In this document: in pieces, positions 30,878-38,498 of the stretch
How positions within the stretch are numbered: the first letter of the stretch is position 1
How the letters are laid out: the number at the start of each line of letters is the position of its first letter
From: Planctomycetota bacterium
GTDB taxonomy: Bacteria; Planctomycetota; Planctomycetia; Pirellulales; UBA1268
Direction of reading: 5' to 3'
NCBI GenBank assembly: GCA_029978905.1
Contig: JAPOIM010000010.1
Coordinates: 1 to 38,498 of the forward strand
Length of the DNA: 38,498 nt
Position numbers and translations under genes: made by a program
The notes under the pieces: model-generated
What the model saw: the letters and a program-made list of their open reading frames with translations, nothing else
The model's database searches: none
What the model was told of the DNA's origin: nothing

Positions 30878-33418
30878 ATGCACGCCACACGCTCCCTCAT
30901 CATCTGGCTGGTTCCACCGCTTGCCCTCGCGGCCGTGTCGGTGGCCGCGCGGGCGGACGATGAGGTGGCGTATTTTGAAACGCACATCCGCCCGCTGCTG
31001 GTGAAGCGTTGCCTCTCGTGCCATTCCGCGGCCGAAGGGGTGACCGAGGGAGACCTCTCGCTCGACACTCGCCTCGGCTGGCAGGAAGGGGGAAGCAGCG
31101 GACCTGCGGTGGTGGTGGGCGAACCCGAGGCGAGCCTCCTGATGCGTGCCGTGCGGTACGACGACCCTGACTTGCAAATGCCCCCGGATCGCAAACTGGC
31201 CGCCGAGGAGATAGCGGTCCTGGAAACGTGGATTCGTCGCGGAGCTGCCGATCCGCGAGATGGCGTGCCCAGGCCAGCAGCAGGACCCCCTCCCTCCGAT
31301 CCCGTCGCGGGGCGTGAACACTGGGCGTTTCGACCGCTTCAGCATCCCACCGCGCCGTCGGTGAGCGACGCCGAGTGGCCGCTCGCGGAGCTCGACGCCT
31401 TTGTGCTCGCCCGGCTGGAGGCTGAGGGGCTGACGGCTGCGTCGCACGCGTCGCCCCACATGCTGCTGCGACGGCTCTCGTTTGCGCTCACGGGCCTGCC
31501 CCCCACCCCCGAGCAGATTGCACGCTTTGTGCACGATCCCAGCTCGCTCGCCTACGAACATCTCGTCGATGAGATGCTCGCCTCTCGCGCCTTCGGCGAG
31601 CGGTGGGGACGGCACTGGCTCGACTTGGCCCGCTACGCAGACTCCAACGGCCTCGATGAGAACTTTCTCTTCCGCGAAGCCTGGCGGTATCGCAACTGGG
31701 TGATTGACGCAGTAGCAGACGGCATGCCATTCGATCGTTTTCTCGCCGAGCAGCTCGCCGGCGACCTGCTGCCGCACGACACGCTCGACCAGCGCGACCG
31801 ACAGCGCACCGCAGCCGGCTTTCTCACCATCGGCCCGAAGGTGCTTCTGGGCAATCCCGCCGAGAAGCAAAAAATGGAAGTCGCCGATGAACTGATCGAC
31901 ACCGTTGGCCGGGCGATCCTCGGCCAGAGCCTGGGATGCGCTCGCTGCCACGACCACAAGTTTGATCCGGTTCCCACGGCCGACTACTACGCCCTCGCAG
32001 GCATCTTCACCAGCACCCAGGTGATGGAGGGCCGTTACATGCTCGGCGAGCAACGGGTGATGGAGCGGCTCGTGGGCATTGGGGAGGAGGGCGAGGCTGC
32101 CGACGATGCCTACGAGAACTACTGGCGGGTGGTGCGTCCTGGGCTTGAGACGTGGAAGAAGCAGGGCGGGGAAGCGCTCACGCTGCTCGTTTCAGGTGCC
32201 GTGGAGACGCCTGACGCCGCGACTGCCTTTCAAAAAATCGTGGACGAAACGCCCGACGCGATCACCGAACTCGCCCGTGATCCGCTCGTGCCCTGCGAGA
32301 CGCGGATCCAGGTGCAGCGGCTCTTCCTCCGCGATGTGGAGCGCCGCCTGACCTCGCCACCGGCGATCCCGCCACGGGTGATGTCGCCGGTTGACCGGGC
32401 TGAGGTTGCCGACGAGTGCATCCGCATCGCAGGCGACCCCGACCGCAAGGGAGACCACGTTCCGAGAGGGTTCCTGCAGGTCCTCAGCACACACTCTCCC
32501 GAAGTGCCCGCCGACGCCAGTGGCCGAATGCAACTGGCCGCCTGGTTGGTCGATGTCGACGGGGGCGCAGGCACGCTCACTGCGCGGGTCCTGGCCAACC
32601 GAGTGTGGCACCACCTGATCGGCCGTGGACTGGTGCGCACCGTCGACAACTTTGGCCGCACCGGCGAGCCGCCGAGCCATCCGGAACTGCTCGACCACCT
32701 CGCCACGCAACTGGTGGCGGCCGACTGGTCGCTGAAGCACCTGATCCGTCAGGTCGTGCTCAGCCGCACCTTTCGCATGGGCAGCACTCATGACGCCGCA
32801 GCGGCGGCCCAGGACCCCGACAACACCCTTCTGTGGCGTGCCCACCGGCGACGCCTCGACCCCGAAAGTCTCCGCGACGCCATGCTCTCCGCAGCCGGCA
32901 CGCTCGAACTGACAGCGATGGACTCAACTGTCAACTACCTGGGAGATCAGGCCACCGCGGTGGGTGCGAACACCAACCGCCGTCGCACCGACTTCCAGTG
33001 TCGCAGCGTGTATCTCCCCGTGATCCGCAACGACCTGCCGGAGATATTCGAGTCCCTCGATTTCACCGACCCCCACAAAACCACAGGGATGCGTCCGCAG
33101 ACGACCGTGGCCACACAGGGGCTCTTCATGCTCAACGACGAGCAGGTGATGAACGCAGCCACGGCCACCGCTGCGCGGGTGCTCGCCGCCCACGACGACG
33201 CGCGAACAGCTGACGCCCAGCATGCAGCCCTCCGCATGCTCTTTGAGTGCGTCGTGGGCGAACCACCGGCACCGGCCGACGAGGCCGCGGTGCTCGACTT
33301 TGTGGATCGCGTCGAGCAGGTAGCGACGGCGGCGGGGTCAGAATCGGCCCATTCCGACGCCTGGACACAGGCGGTACACGCCTTGTTCGCCTCGAGCCGA
33401 TTTCAGATGGTGGAGTAG
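30878..33418 (+). CDS. PSCyt1-DUF1549-DUF1553 secreted heme protein
   Basis: An 846-residue paralogue of the protein at 3708-6953 without the LamG insertion. The signal peptide ends near residue 26. PSCyt1 has C45-x2-C48-H49 (KRCLSCHS) and DLQMPPDRKL as the likely distal heme-ligand region. DUF1549 covers about 170-385 (LLRRLSFALTGLPPT, HWLDLARYADSNG) and contains a second C354-x2-C357-H358 in CARCHDHKFDPV. DUF1553 covers about 550-840 (QLAAWLVD, TARVLANRVWHHLIGRGLVRT). It lies 51 bases after the sulfatase and 27 bases before its DUF1501 partner, the usual operon order. No clear ribosome binding site precedes ATG 30878. The reaction is unknown for the family. Confidence 0.93.
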   Translation: MHATRSLIIWLVPPLALAAVSVAARADDEVAYFETHIRPLLVKRCLSCHSAAEGVTEGDLSLDTRLGWQEGGSSGPAVVVGEPEASLLMRAVRYDDPDLQMPPDRKLAAEEIAVLETWIRRGAADPRDGVPRPAAGPPPSDPVAGREHWAFRPLQHPTAPSVSDAEWPLAELDAFVLARLEAEGLTAASHASPHMLLRRLSFALTGLPPTPEQIARFVHDPSSLAYEHLVDEMLASRAFGERWGRHWLDLARYADSNGLDENFLFREAWRYRNWVIDAVADGMPFDRFLAEQLAGDLLPHDTLDQRDRQRTAAGFLTIGPKVLLGNPAEKQKMEVADELIDTVGRAILGQSLGCARCHDHKFDPVPTADYYALAGIFTSTQVMEGRYMLGEQRVMERLVGIGEEGEAADDAYENYWRVVRPGLETWKKQGGEALTLLVSGAVETPDAATAFQKIVDETPDAITELARDPLVPCETRIQVQRLFLRDVERRLTSPPAIPPRVMSPVDRAEVADECIRIAGDPDRKGDHVPRGFLQVLSTHSPEVPADASGRMQLAAWLVDVDGGAGTLTARVLANRVWHHLIGRGLVRTVDNFGRTGEPPSHPELLDHLATQLVAADWSLKHLIRQVVLSRTFRMGSTHDAAAAAQDPDNTLLWRAHRRRLDPESLRDAMLSAAGTLELTAMDSTVNYLGDQATAVGANTNRRRTDFQCRSVYLPVIRNDLPEIFESLDFTDPHKTTGMRPQTTVATQGLFMLNDEQVMNAATATAARVLAAHDDARTADAQHAALRMLFECVVGEPPAPADEAAVLDFVDRVEQVATAAGSESAHSDAWTQAVHALFASSRFQMVE

Positions 33419-33445
33419 ACTTCGTTTTCCCAGAGAGCGGCTCGC

Positions 33446-34876
33446 ATGCAATGCCATCAATTCACCCCTGTCGCCAGCCGCCGAGGCCTTCTCCGTGCGA
33501 GCGGATGCGGCTTCGGTTCGCTCGCGCTCGCGGCGATGGCAGGCCGTGCAGGGCACGCGAGCCCTGCGGCCCCTCGCCTCGGTCCGCTCGCCCCCAAGCC
33601 GCCGCACTTTGCTCCCCGAGCCAAGCGGGTGATCTTCCTCTTCATGTGGGGCGGGCCGAGCCATGTCGACCTCTTTGATCCGAAGCCTCGCCTGAGCGTC
33701 GATGCCGGCAAGCCGCTTACCGGAGCCGACGTGGGCTTGCCCCAGGCCGACAAGCAACTCGGCACGATCCTCGGCAGCAACTTCGCCTTCAATCAGCATG
33801 GCGAGAGTGGGGTGTGGATCAGCGAACTCTTTCCGCAGCTGGCAGCGCGACACGCCGACCGGCTGTGCGTGATTCGCTCCTTGCACACCGAGGGGACCGC
33901 CCACGGGGAAGCCCTGCTCAAACTGCACACCGGACAGTCCAACCTTGTGCGGCCGAGCGTGGGGGCCTGGGTGAGTTACGGGCTTGGCTGCGAGAGCGAC
34001 AGCCTGCCGGCCTTCGTTACCATCTCACCGCCACGTGGCCACGGAGGCGTGCAGAACTACGGCAGCGCGTTTCTGCCAGCGATCCATCAGGGCACCGCGA
34101 TCGGGTCGGCAGAGACACCCATCGCGAGCGCCACTGTCTCCCACCTGACCAACCCTCGCCTCGACACCGCGACACAGCGTGCCCAACTCGACCTGGTGCA
34201 GACCCTCAACCGCAACCATCGCGATGAGGCAGTTGCCGACCGCACGATCGATGGCCTGATCGATTCGTACGAACTCGCGTTTCGCATGCAGTCGACCATG
34301 CCGGCCGTGATGAGCCTTGCCGACGAGACTCCCGAAACCCTCTCGCTCTACGGGGTCGATGGCTCGGCCAGCGATAACTTCGGCAGGCAGTGTTTGCTTG
34401 CCCGGCGGCTGGCGGAGCAGGGCGTGCGGTACATCCAGGTGTCCACCGACTACACCTGGGACCATCATCAAAAAGTGCACGACGGGCATGTGGCTGAGGC
34501 CGCCAAAACCGATCGGCCCATCGCCGGCCTGCTCGACGACCTCGCCCGTCGCGGCCTGCTCGACGACACGCTCGTTGTCTGGGGCGCAGAGTTTGGCAGG
34601 ACGCCCACGGTGGAGAATGGGGACGGCCGCGGGCACCACCCGCAGGGCTTCACGATGTGGATGGCCGGGGGCGGCGTCAAGGGTGGCCTGACCTACGGAA
34701 CCACCGACGACTTTGGCTACGCACCAGTCGAAAACGGCGTGCACATGCATGACCTCCACGCCACGATCCTGCACCTTCTCGGGCTCGATCACGAGCAGCT
34801 CACGTTCCAGCACGCAGGCCGCAACTTCCGCCTGACCGACGTCTACGGCAACGTCGTGCAGGACGTGCTCGCCTGA
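33446..34876 (+). CDS. DUF1501 family Tat-exported protein
   Basis: A 476-residue protein, second DUF1501 copy in the window. A short N-terminus holds the Tat motif SRRGLL at residues 11-16, then SLALAAMAGRAGHA. Family blocks are AKRVIFLFMWGGPSHVDLFDP, LCVIRSLHTEGTAHGEA, LARRLAEQGVRYIQVSTDYTW, VWGAEFGRTP and the terminal DLHATILHLLGLDHEQLTF. GAGAG lies 8 bases before ATG 33446. It starts 27 bases after the DUF1553 protein and 34 bases before the propeller protein, so an operon is likely. It should act outside the cytoplasm with the heme partner. Confidence 0.93.
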   Translation: MQCHQFTPVASRRGLLRASGCGFGSLALAAMAGRAGHASPAAPRLGPLAPKPPHFAPRAKRVIFLFMWGGPSHVDLFDPKPRLSVDAGKPLTGADVGLPQADKQLGTILGSNFAFNQHGESGVWISELFPQLAARHADRLCVIRSLHTEGTAHGEALLKLHTGQSNLVRPSVGAWVSYGLGCESDSLPAFVTISPPRGHGGVQNYGSAFLPAIHQGTAIGSAETPIASATVSHLTNPRLDTATQRAQLDLVQTLNRNHRDEAVADRTIDGLIDSYELAFRMQSTMPAVMSLADETPETLSLYGVDGSASDNFGRQCLLARRLAEQGVRYIQVSTDYTWDHHQKVHDGHVAEAAKTDRPIAGLLDDLARRGLLDDTLVVWGAEFGRTPTVENGDGRGHHPQGFTMWMAGGGVKGGLTYGTTDDFGYAPVENGVHMHDLHATILHLLGLDHEQLTFQHAGRNFRLTDVYGNVVQDVLA

Positions 34877-34910
34877 GTCGCGTGAAACATCAGACGATAG
34901 GGAGCACCCG

Positions 34911-36764
34911 ATGGCTTCAGTTTCCGACGCGCCGGCTCCAAGGCCGAGGTTTTGGGAGTGGCTGCTCGCCGGGTTCGTGCCGCTCCTGGCCGTCGCCCTC
35001 TCGTACCCCTGGGGGTTCTCGCTGATCACGGCGATGCTGATGGGCCGCCCTGATCGAAACGCCCTCCGCCTGTTGGCGATCGTGCTCGTGGCCCTCACGG
35101 CCAGTGGCCTTGCTGTGGCGTGGTCGCGCCGGCTGCAACCCTATCGAAACGCGATTGGTGGTGTGGCCTTGGCGGGCTTTGGCCTGGCGAGTGCCGTGAT
35201 CGTCGCCGTTCGCGTGGCAGACACACCAGCACGTTCCGTCGCCTTTCCGCTCTACGTCTTCGGTGGCATGGGCGCGGTGTGGCTGCCGCTCGTGCTGCTG
35301 TGGACGATCGCGTGGTGGAAGCGACTCCTCGTGCTCGCCGCCTTCGCCGGGATGCTCTTCGCCTTCCAGCAAGTGATTCGTATCGACGGCCTCTCCGGCG
35401 ATGCCCAGGTCGTCTTCGGTTTCCGCAGCACAGTTCTCCCTGCAAGCCTGCCCACCGAGTTGGGCGTTACAGCCACGGCAGAAGCGATCACACTCAGCCC
35501 GGGCCCTACAGACTTCCCGGGGTATCTGGGCCCCAACCGCGACGGCCGCCTGCAGACGCCTTCGCTCGCGAGCGACTGGTCCGCCACTCCGCCACGTGAA
35601 CTCTGGCGGCGAAGGGTCGGTGAGGGCTGGGGAGGCTTCGCGATCGTTGGCGATGTGGCGATCACCCAGGAGCAGCGAGGAGACCTGGAAACGGTCGTGT
35701 GCTACGACCTGGCGACCGGCGCGGAGCGGTGGATCCACACCGATCCGCTGCGGTTCGTGTCGGGGTTCGGTGGCACCGGCCCCCGTGCCACCCCCACGGT
35801 GATTAACGATCGCGTATTCACACTCGGGGCCACCGGGCGGCTGAACTGTTTCTCGCCGCAGGGAGCCTGTCTGTGGACCGTCGACACCGTTCCTGGCGCG
35901 GCATCTACTGCCGATGCCACCACAAGCGGAGCCACCACGGATCAACCACAGGCGGAGCAGGAACCATCCGACCAGGGGCAGCTCCTGCCGCACGGCGTGG
36001 CAGGTTCTCCGTTGGTCGTAGGCGGCGTGGTGTACGTGTCGCCGTGTGGTCGAGATGGGAAATCCCTGGCGGCCTACGACATCGAAACGGGCAGCGAAAT
36101 CTTTCGCCAAGGGAACGCCCGCGCAAGCTATGCCTCCCCAGCAATCGTGAGCCTTGCCAACACGCCTCAGATCCTCGTCTTCCACGAGCGGGGAATCGCG
36201 AGCCACCAGCCGGAGACGGGCGAGATTCTCTGGGAGTTTCCCTGGGGGAATGACCAGCGAAACAACTGCGGTCAGCCGATCATTGTCGACGAACATCACC
36301 TCCTGCTCTCCACGGGATACGGCACAGGAAGCGTGCTGCTCGAGGTCGACCACAGCGACGAAGCGAAGTGGCAGATCACCGAACGCTGGCGGAGCCGCGA
36401 TCTCAAGAGCAAGTTCGCCAGCCCCGTCCTCCTTGATGGCTCGGTGTACGGACTCGACGACGGCATCCTCGCCTGCATCGACGTCGAAACGGGCAAACGT
36501 CAGTGGAAGCGCGGCCGCTATGGCCATGGCCAGATTTTGCTCGTGGGTGACCTGCTCTTGGTGCAGACCGAAGCAGGGCCGGTCACGCTTGTACGGGCGT
36601 CGCCTGACGGTCTCGAAGAACTCGGAACCCTCGCTGCCTTGAGCGACAAGACCTGGAATACGGTGGCCCTCGCGGGCGACAAACTGCTGGTCAGAAACGC
36701 CGTCGAAGCCGCCTGCTACCAACTCCCACTGGCTGCGGACGCCACGGATGTGGCCGCTCCCTAA
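34911..36764 (+). CDS. membrane-anchored PQQ-like beta-propeller protein
   Basis: A 617-residue protein. About four membrane segments occupy residues 17-160 (LLAGFVPLLAVALSYPWGF, LLAIVLVALTASGLAVAW, AIGGVALAGFGLASAVIVAV, GAVWLPLVLLWTIAWW, and a further hydrophobic stretch). A propeller with PQQ-type blades fills about 200-600 (CYDLATGAERWIH, CFSPQGACLWTVD, AYDIETGSEIF, HQPETGEILWEFPWG, CIDVETGKRQWKRG). A low-complexity Thr/Gln/Glu linker lies at about 330-355. Such domains may bind PQQ or only scaffold, like BamB; no catalytic residues can be assigned. GGGAG lies 7 bases before ATG 34911. It follows the DUF1501 gene by 34 bases. The propeller is probably exposed on the outer face of the membrane. 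Confidence 0.88.
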   Translation: MASVSDAPAPRPRFWEWLLAGFVPLLAVALSYPWGFSLITAMLMGRPDRNALRLLAIVLVALTASGLAVAWSRRLQPYRNAIGGVALAGFGLASAVIVAVRVADTPARSVAFPLYVFGGMGAVWLPLVLLWTIAWWKRLLVLAAFAGMLFAFQQVIRIDGLSGDAQVVFGFRSTVLPASLPTELGVTATAEAITLSPGPTDFPGYLGPNRDGRLQTPSLASDWSATPPRELWRRRVGEGWGGFAIVGDVAITQEQRGDLETVVCYDLATGAERWIHTDPLRFVSGFGGTGPRATPTVINDRVFTLGATGRLNCFSPQGACLWTVDTVPGAASTADATTSGATTDQPQAEQEPSDQGQLLPHGVAGSPLVVGGVVYVSPCGRDGKSLAAYDIETGSEIFRQGNARASYASPAIVSLANTPQILVFHERGIASHQPETGEILWEFPWGNDQRNNCGQPIIVDEHHLLLSTGYGTGSVLLEVDHSDEAKWQITERWRSRDLKSKFASPVLLDGSVYGLDDGILACIDVETGKRQWKRGRYGHGQILLVGDLLLVQTEAGPVTLVRASPDGLEELGTLAALSDKTWNTVALAGDKLLVRNAVEAACYQLPLAADATDVAAP

Positions 36765-36801
36765 ACTGGCTACCCACTGCGCATCCTCCGGGCAGCGTGG
36801 C

Positions 36802-36810
36802 TGCTATACT
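36802..36810 (+). promoter_or_regulatory. possible extended -10 promoter for the second Gfo/Idh/MocA gene
   Basis: TGC-TATACT lies 76 bases before the start codon at 36886, in the 121-base gap after the propeller gene. The -10 box matches 5 of 6 and the TGn extension is present. No -35 box is seen. It may give the last two genes their own transcript. Confidence 0.4.
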
Positions 36811-36885
36811 CACGCACGTCCCACCGGGGGAGGCAGCGATGCCGCTGCGGGGAGTTCAGCCACACGCCGAGGAGGCTTTTGCACC

Positions 36886-38211
36886 ATGCAGAATGCGCGT
36901 CCAGGTTCGGGGAGTCCACCAGCTGAAAAGCTCACGCAGGCGCCATTGCCTCGGCGAGGTTTCCTCAAGCAGAGCCTCGCAGCCGGAGCGGTCGCTGCCG
37001 CTCCGATGATCATTCCCTCGTCTGCCCTCGGCCTCGACGGGGCCGTGCCACCGAGCGAGCGGATCGTGGTCGGTGGGATCGGAATCGGTCGTCGTGGCAC
37101 CTACGATCTCGGCTGCTTCATGGAGCAGCCCGATGTGCAGTTTGCCGCCGTGTGCGACATCAAGGAGTCGCAGCGGCAGGCGATCAAGAAAATCGCCGAA
37201 ACCCAGTATGGCGAGGGCACCTGCGACACGTACCGCGACTTCCGAGAACTGCTTGATCGCCAAGATATCGACGCGGTCTTGATCGCCACCGGCCCCAACT
37301 GGCATGGCACGATGGCGAGCGAAGCCGCCCGCGCTGGCAAAGACCTGTACTGCGAGAAGCCCTGCACGAAGAACATCCGTGAGAGCCTCGTGCTCCGCGA
37401 CACGGTTCAGCGGACCGGGGTCGTGTTTCAGGCGGGCACGCAGCGGCGCAACCTTCCGCACTTCGCCTTCGCCTGCGAACTTGCCCGCACGGGGCGGCTC
37501 GGCAGGCTGACCCGCGTGTATGCCCACCCGATGGGCATGAAAGCGATGACGAGTGGCTGGCTTCCTGGCGAAACGGCCCCAGATCCAGCATCGGTCGACT
37601 GGGACATGTACCTCGGGCCAGCGGCCTGGCGGCCTTTCAATCCGGCACTGCTGGACGGCTTCAACTTTGAAAAGGGGGGCGGCCTGGTTGGAGGCGGGGT
37701 GCTTGAGTGGGGCTCCCACTGCGTCGACCTCTGCCAGTGGGCAGTGGGCGATATCGACCCGCCCAAGGTGTACAACCCACCGGCCGACGACCAGATCGTC
37801 TGCCGCTACGACAACGGGGTGGAGTTGGTCTTCCGTGAAAAAGACTGGATCCCGCTCGGCTCGTGCCCCGTGCGTTTTGAAGGGACCGACGGTTGGGTGG
37901 AAGCCGGCGACAGCGGCAAACTCGTGCTTTCGTCGCCCGCGCTCCTTGCTGGCCGCTCGGTCGAAGAAATTGGCGGCTACCCCGCCACCTTCCACGTGCG
38001 TGACTTCCTTGACTGTGTGAAGACGCGTGGGAAGCCAAAAGGCAACGTCGAGGCCGCGTGCAACGCCCACATCGCCTGCCACGCGGCCAATGTGGCATTG
38101 CTGCTTGGTCGTTCGGTCACACTCGACAACGCGACACACACGTTCGTTGATGACGATGAGGCGAACCGGCTTCGTTCGGAAGCGCAGCGCGGTCCCTGGA
38201 GGATTGGATAA
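36886..38211 (+). CDS. Tat-exported Gfo/Idh/MocA family oxidoreductase
   Basis: A 441-residue NAD(P)-dependent oxidoreductase. The Tat motif is LPRRGFLKQ (residues 21-29), then an Ala-rich h-region to about 48. The nucleotide-binding loop GGIGIGRRG lies at 63-71, NWH at 138-140 and the catalytic EKP at 157-159 (GKDLYCEKPCTKN). The C-terminal domain has GGGVLEWGSHCVDLCQWA. The frame is open from 36748, but ATG 36886 begins the Tat signal and has AGGAGG at 36870-36875, 10 bases upstream. Its stop overlaps the next start (TAATG, 38209-38213). It resembles the oxidoreductase at 480-1826 in fold and export but differs clearly in sequence. Exported sugar dehydrogenation is a reasonable role; the substrate is unknown. 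Confidence 0.93.
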   Translation: MQNARPGSGSPPAEKLTQAPLPRRGFLKQSLAAGAVAAAPMIIPSSALGLDGAVPPSERIVVGGIGIGRRGTYDLGCFMEQPDVQFAAVCDIKESQRQAIKKIAETQYGEGTCDTYRDFRELLDRQDIDAVLIATGPNWHGTMASEAARAGKDLYCEKPCTKNIRESLVLRDTVQRTGVVFQAGTQRRNLPHFAFACELARTGRLGRLTRVYAHPMGMKAMTSGWLPGETAPDPASVDWDMYLGPAAWRPFNPALLDGFNFEKGGGLVGGGVLEWGSHCVDLCQWAVGDIDPPKVYNPPADDQIVCRYDNGVELVFREKDWIPLGSCPVRFEGTDGWVEAGDSGKLVLSSPALLAGRSVEEIGGYPATFHVRDFLDCVKTRGKPKGNVEAACNAHIACHAANVALLLGRSVTLDNATHTFVDDDEANRLRSEAQRGPWRIG

Positions 38212-38498
38212 TGACCCTGCTTGAACACCCCTCGCAACCGATGGCGGCCCGGCCCGTCCCCGCGCCCCGTCGCGGTGCGATTGTCATTGCGATCCCGGAA
38301 TCTGATCGCCGGCTTCGCCTGTGGCAGAGTCTCGCGTGCGGAGCCCTGGTGGCACTCGCGTGGCTCACGCTCATGACCTGCCTCCCGGCGGCAGAACCCT
38401 CGCCGCGGGAGCAAGAACTTGTTGCCGTGCTCACCAGCGACGCGGATGAAGCGACCAAGGCCGCCACGTGCAAGCAGCTTGCGATCTACGGCTCCCCC
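38211..38498 (+). CDS. N-terminal part of an exported HEAT-repeat-like protein (cut by window edge)
   Basis: 96 codons from ATG 38211 to the window end without a stop. A basic, Pro/Arg-rich N-terminus precedes one hydrophobic segment at about residues 43-60 (LACGALVALAWLTLMTCLPA), which looks like a late signal peptide or anchor. The next part, EQELVAVLTSDADEATKAAT, is the helix pattern that opens HEAT-repeat regions in planctomycete exported proteins, some of which end in a DUF1080 domain. It is coupled to the oxidoreductase by a 1-base start-stop overlap. A second ATG at residue 11 (38241) is possible. The remainder, and therefore the main function, lies outside the window. Confidence 0.7.
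   Translation, partial: MTLLEHPSQPMAARPVPAPRRGAIVIAIPESDRRLRLWQSLACGALVALAWLTLMTCLPAAEPSPREQELVAVLTSDADEATKAATCKQLAIYGSP

Noticed and set aside
34917-36722. Long minus-strand open frame (601 codons) antisense to the PQQ-like propeller gene
   Set aside because: It is the complement of a gene with clear membrane and propeller motifs; the antisense peptide has no recognisable domain.

Overview
The window looks like a GC-rich chromosomal segment from a planctomycete (Pirellulales-like). The basis is the gene content: paired PSCyt1/DUF1549/DUF1553 and DUF1501 proteins, PVC-type membrane-bound dehydrogenase with a CxxCH heme domain, Tat-exported Gfo/Idh/MocA oxidoreductases, two sulfatases, a tricorn-type protease and a ThuA-like protein. 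No phage, transposon, CRISPR array, tRNA or rRNA was recognised. Genes at both window edges are cut.

Layout. Positions 1-6953 (minus strand) form one compact gene run: heme/LamG/DUF1549/DUF1553 protein, DUF1501 protein, a small acidic zinc-ribbon membrane protein, a Tat-signal Gfo/Idh/MocA oxidoreductase, and a Tat-signal TIM-barrel sugar isomerase/epimerase that runs off the left edge. A small orphan gene follows at 7280-7618 (plus), then a secreted thioredoxin-like/heme/PDZ protein (7655-9043, minus). Positions 9127-12757 (minus) hold a translationally coupled trio: aldehyde dehydrogenase, phosphate acyltransferase and acetate kinase. A divergent Spy/CpxP-like exported protein (12975-13607, plus) ends in a strong intrinsic terminator. 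Next on the minus strand are a cyclic-nucleotide-binding protein, a ThuA-like protein and a 1154-residue propeller/HEAT/heme protein. hisA (18940-19671, plus) stands alone. An iduronate-2-sulfatase-like sulfatase and a sigma-54 activator (19700-22794, minus) are followed, divergently, by a giant protein with about 26 membrane segments (23037-25565, plus). A tricorn-type protease lies at 25584-28949 (minus). From 29063 to the right edge everything is on the plus strand: DUF1801 protein, arylsulfatase, a second PSCyt1/DUF1549/DUF1553 plus DUF1501 pair, a membrane-anchored PQQ-like propeller protein, a second Tat Gfo/Idh/MocA oxidoreductase, and the start of a HEAT-repeat-like exported protein.

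The most interesting regulatory structure is the 242-base gap between the sigma-54 activator and the polytopic membrane protein. It holds a near-consensus -24/-12 promoter (22951-22966) facing the membrane protein, and an imperfect dyad (22850-22868) about 118 bases upstream of the expected transcription start, where enhancer-type activators normally bind. A perfect 7-base inverted repeat abuts the -24 element. This predicts a self-contained sigma-54 circuit controlling an uncharacterised membrane protein, with a sulfatase gene directly downstream of the activator.

Functionally the segment fits a lifestyle of extracytoplasmic breakdown of sulfated or complex glycans: sulfatases, heme-containing surface enzymes, Tat-exported sugar oxidoreductases and isomerases. 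The acyl-phosphate trio and hisA are cytoplasmic central metabolism. Function assignments rest on motifs read by eye; no database search was run.
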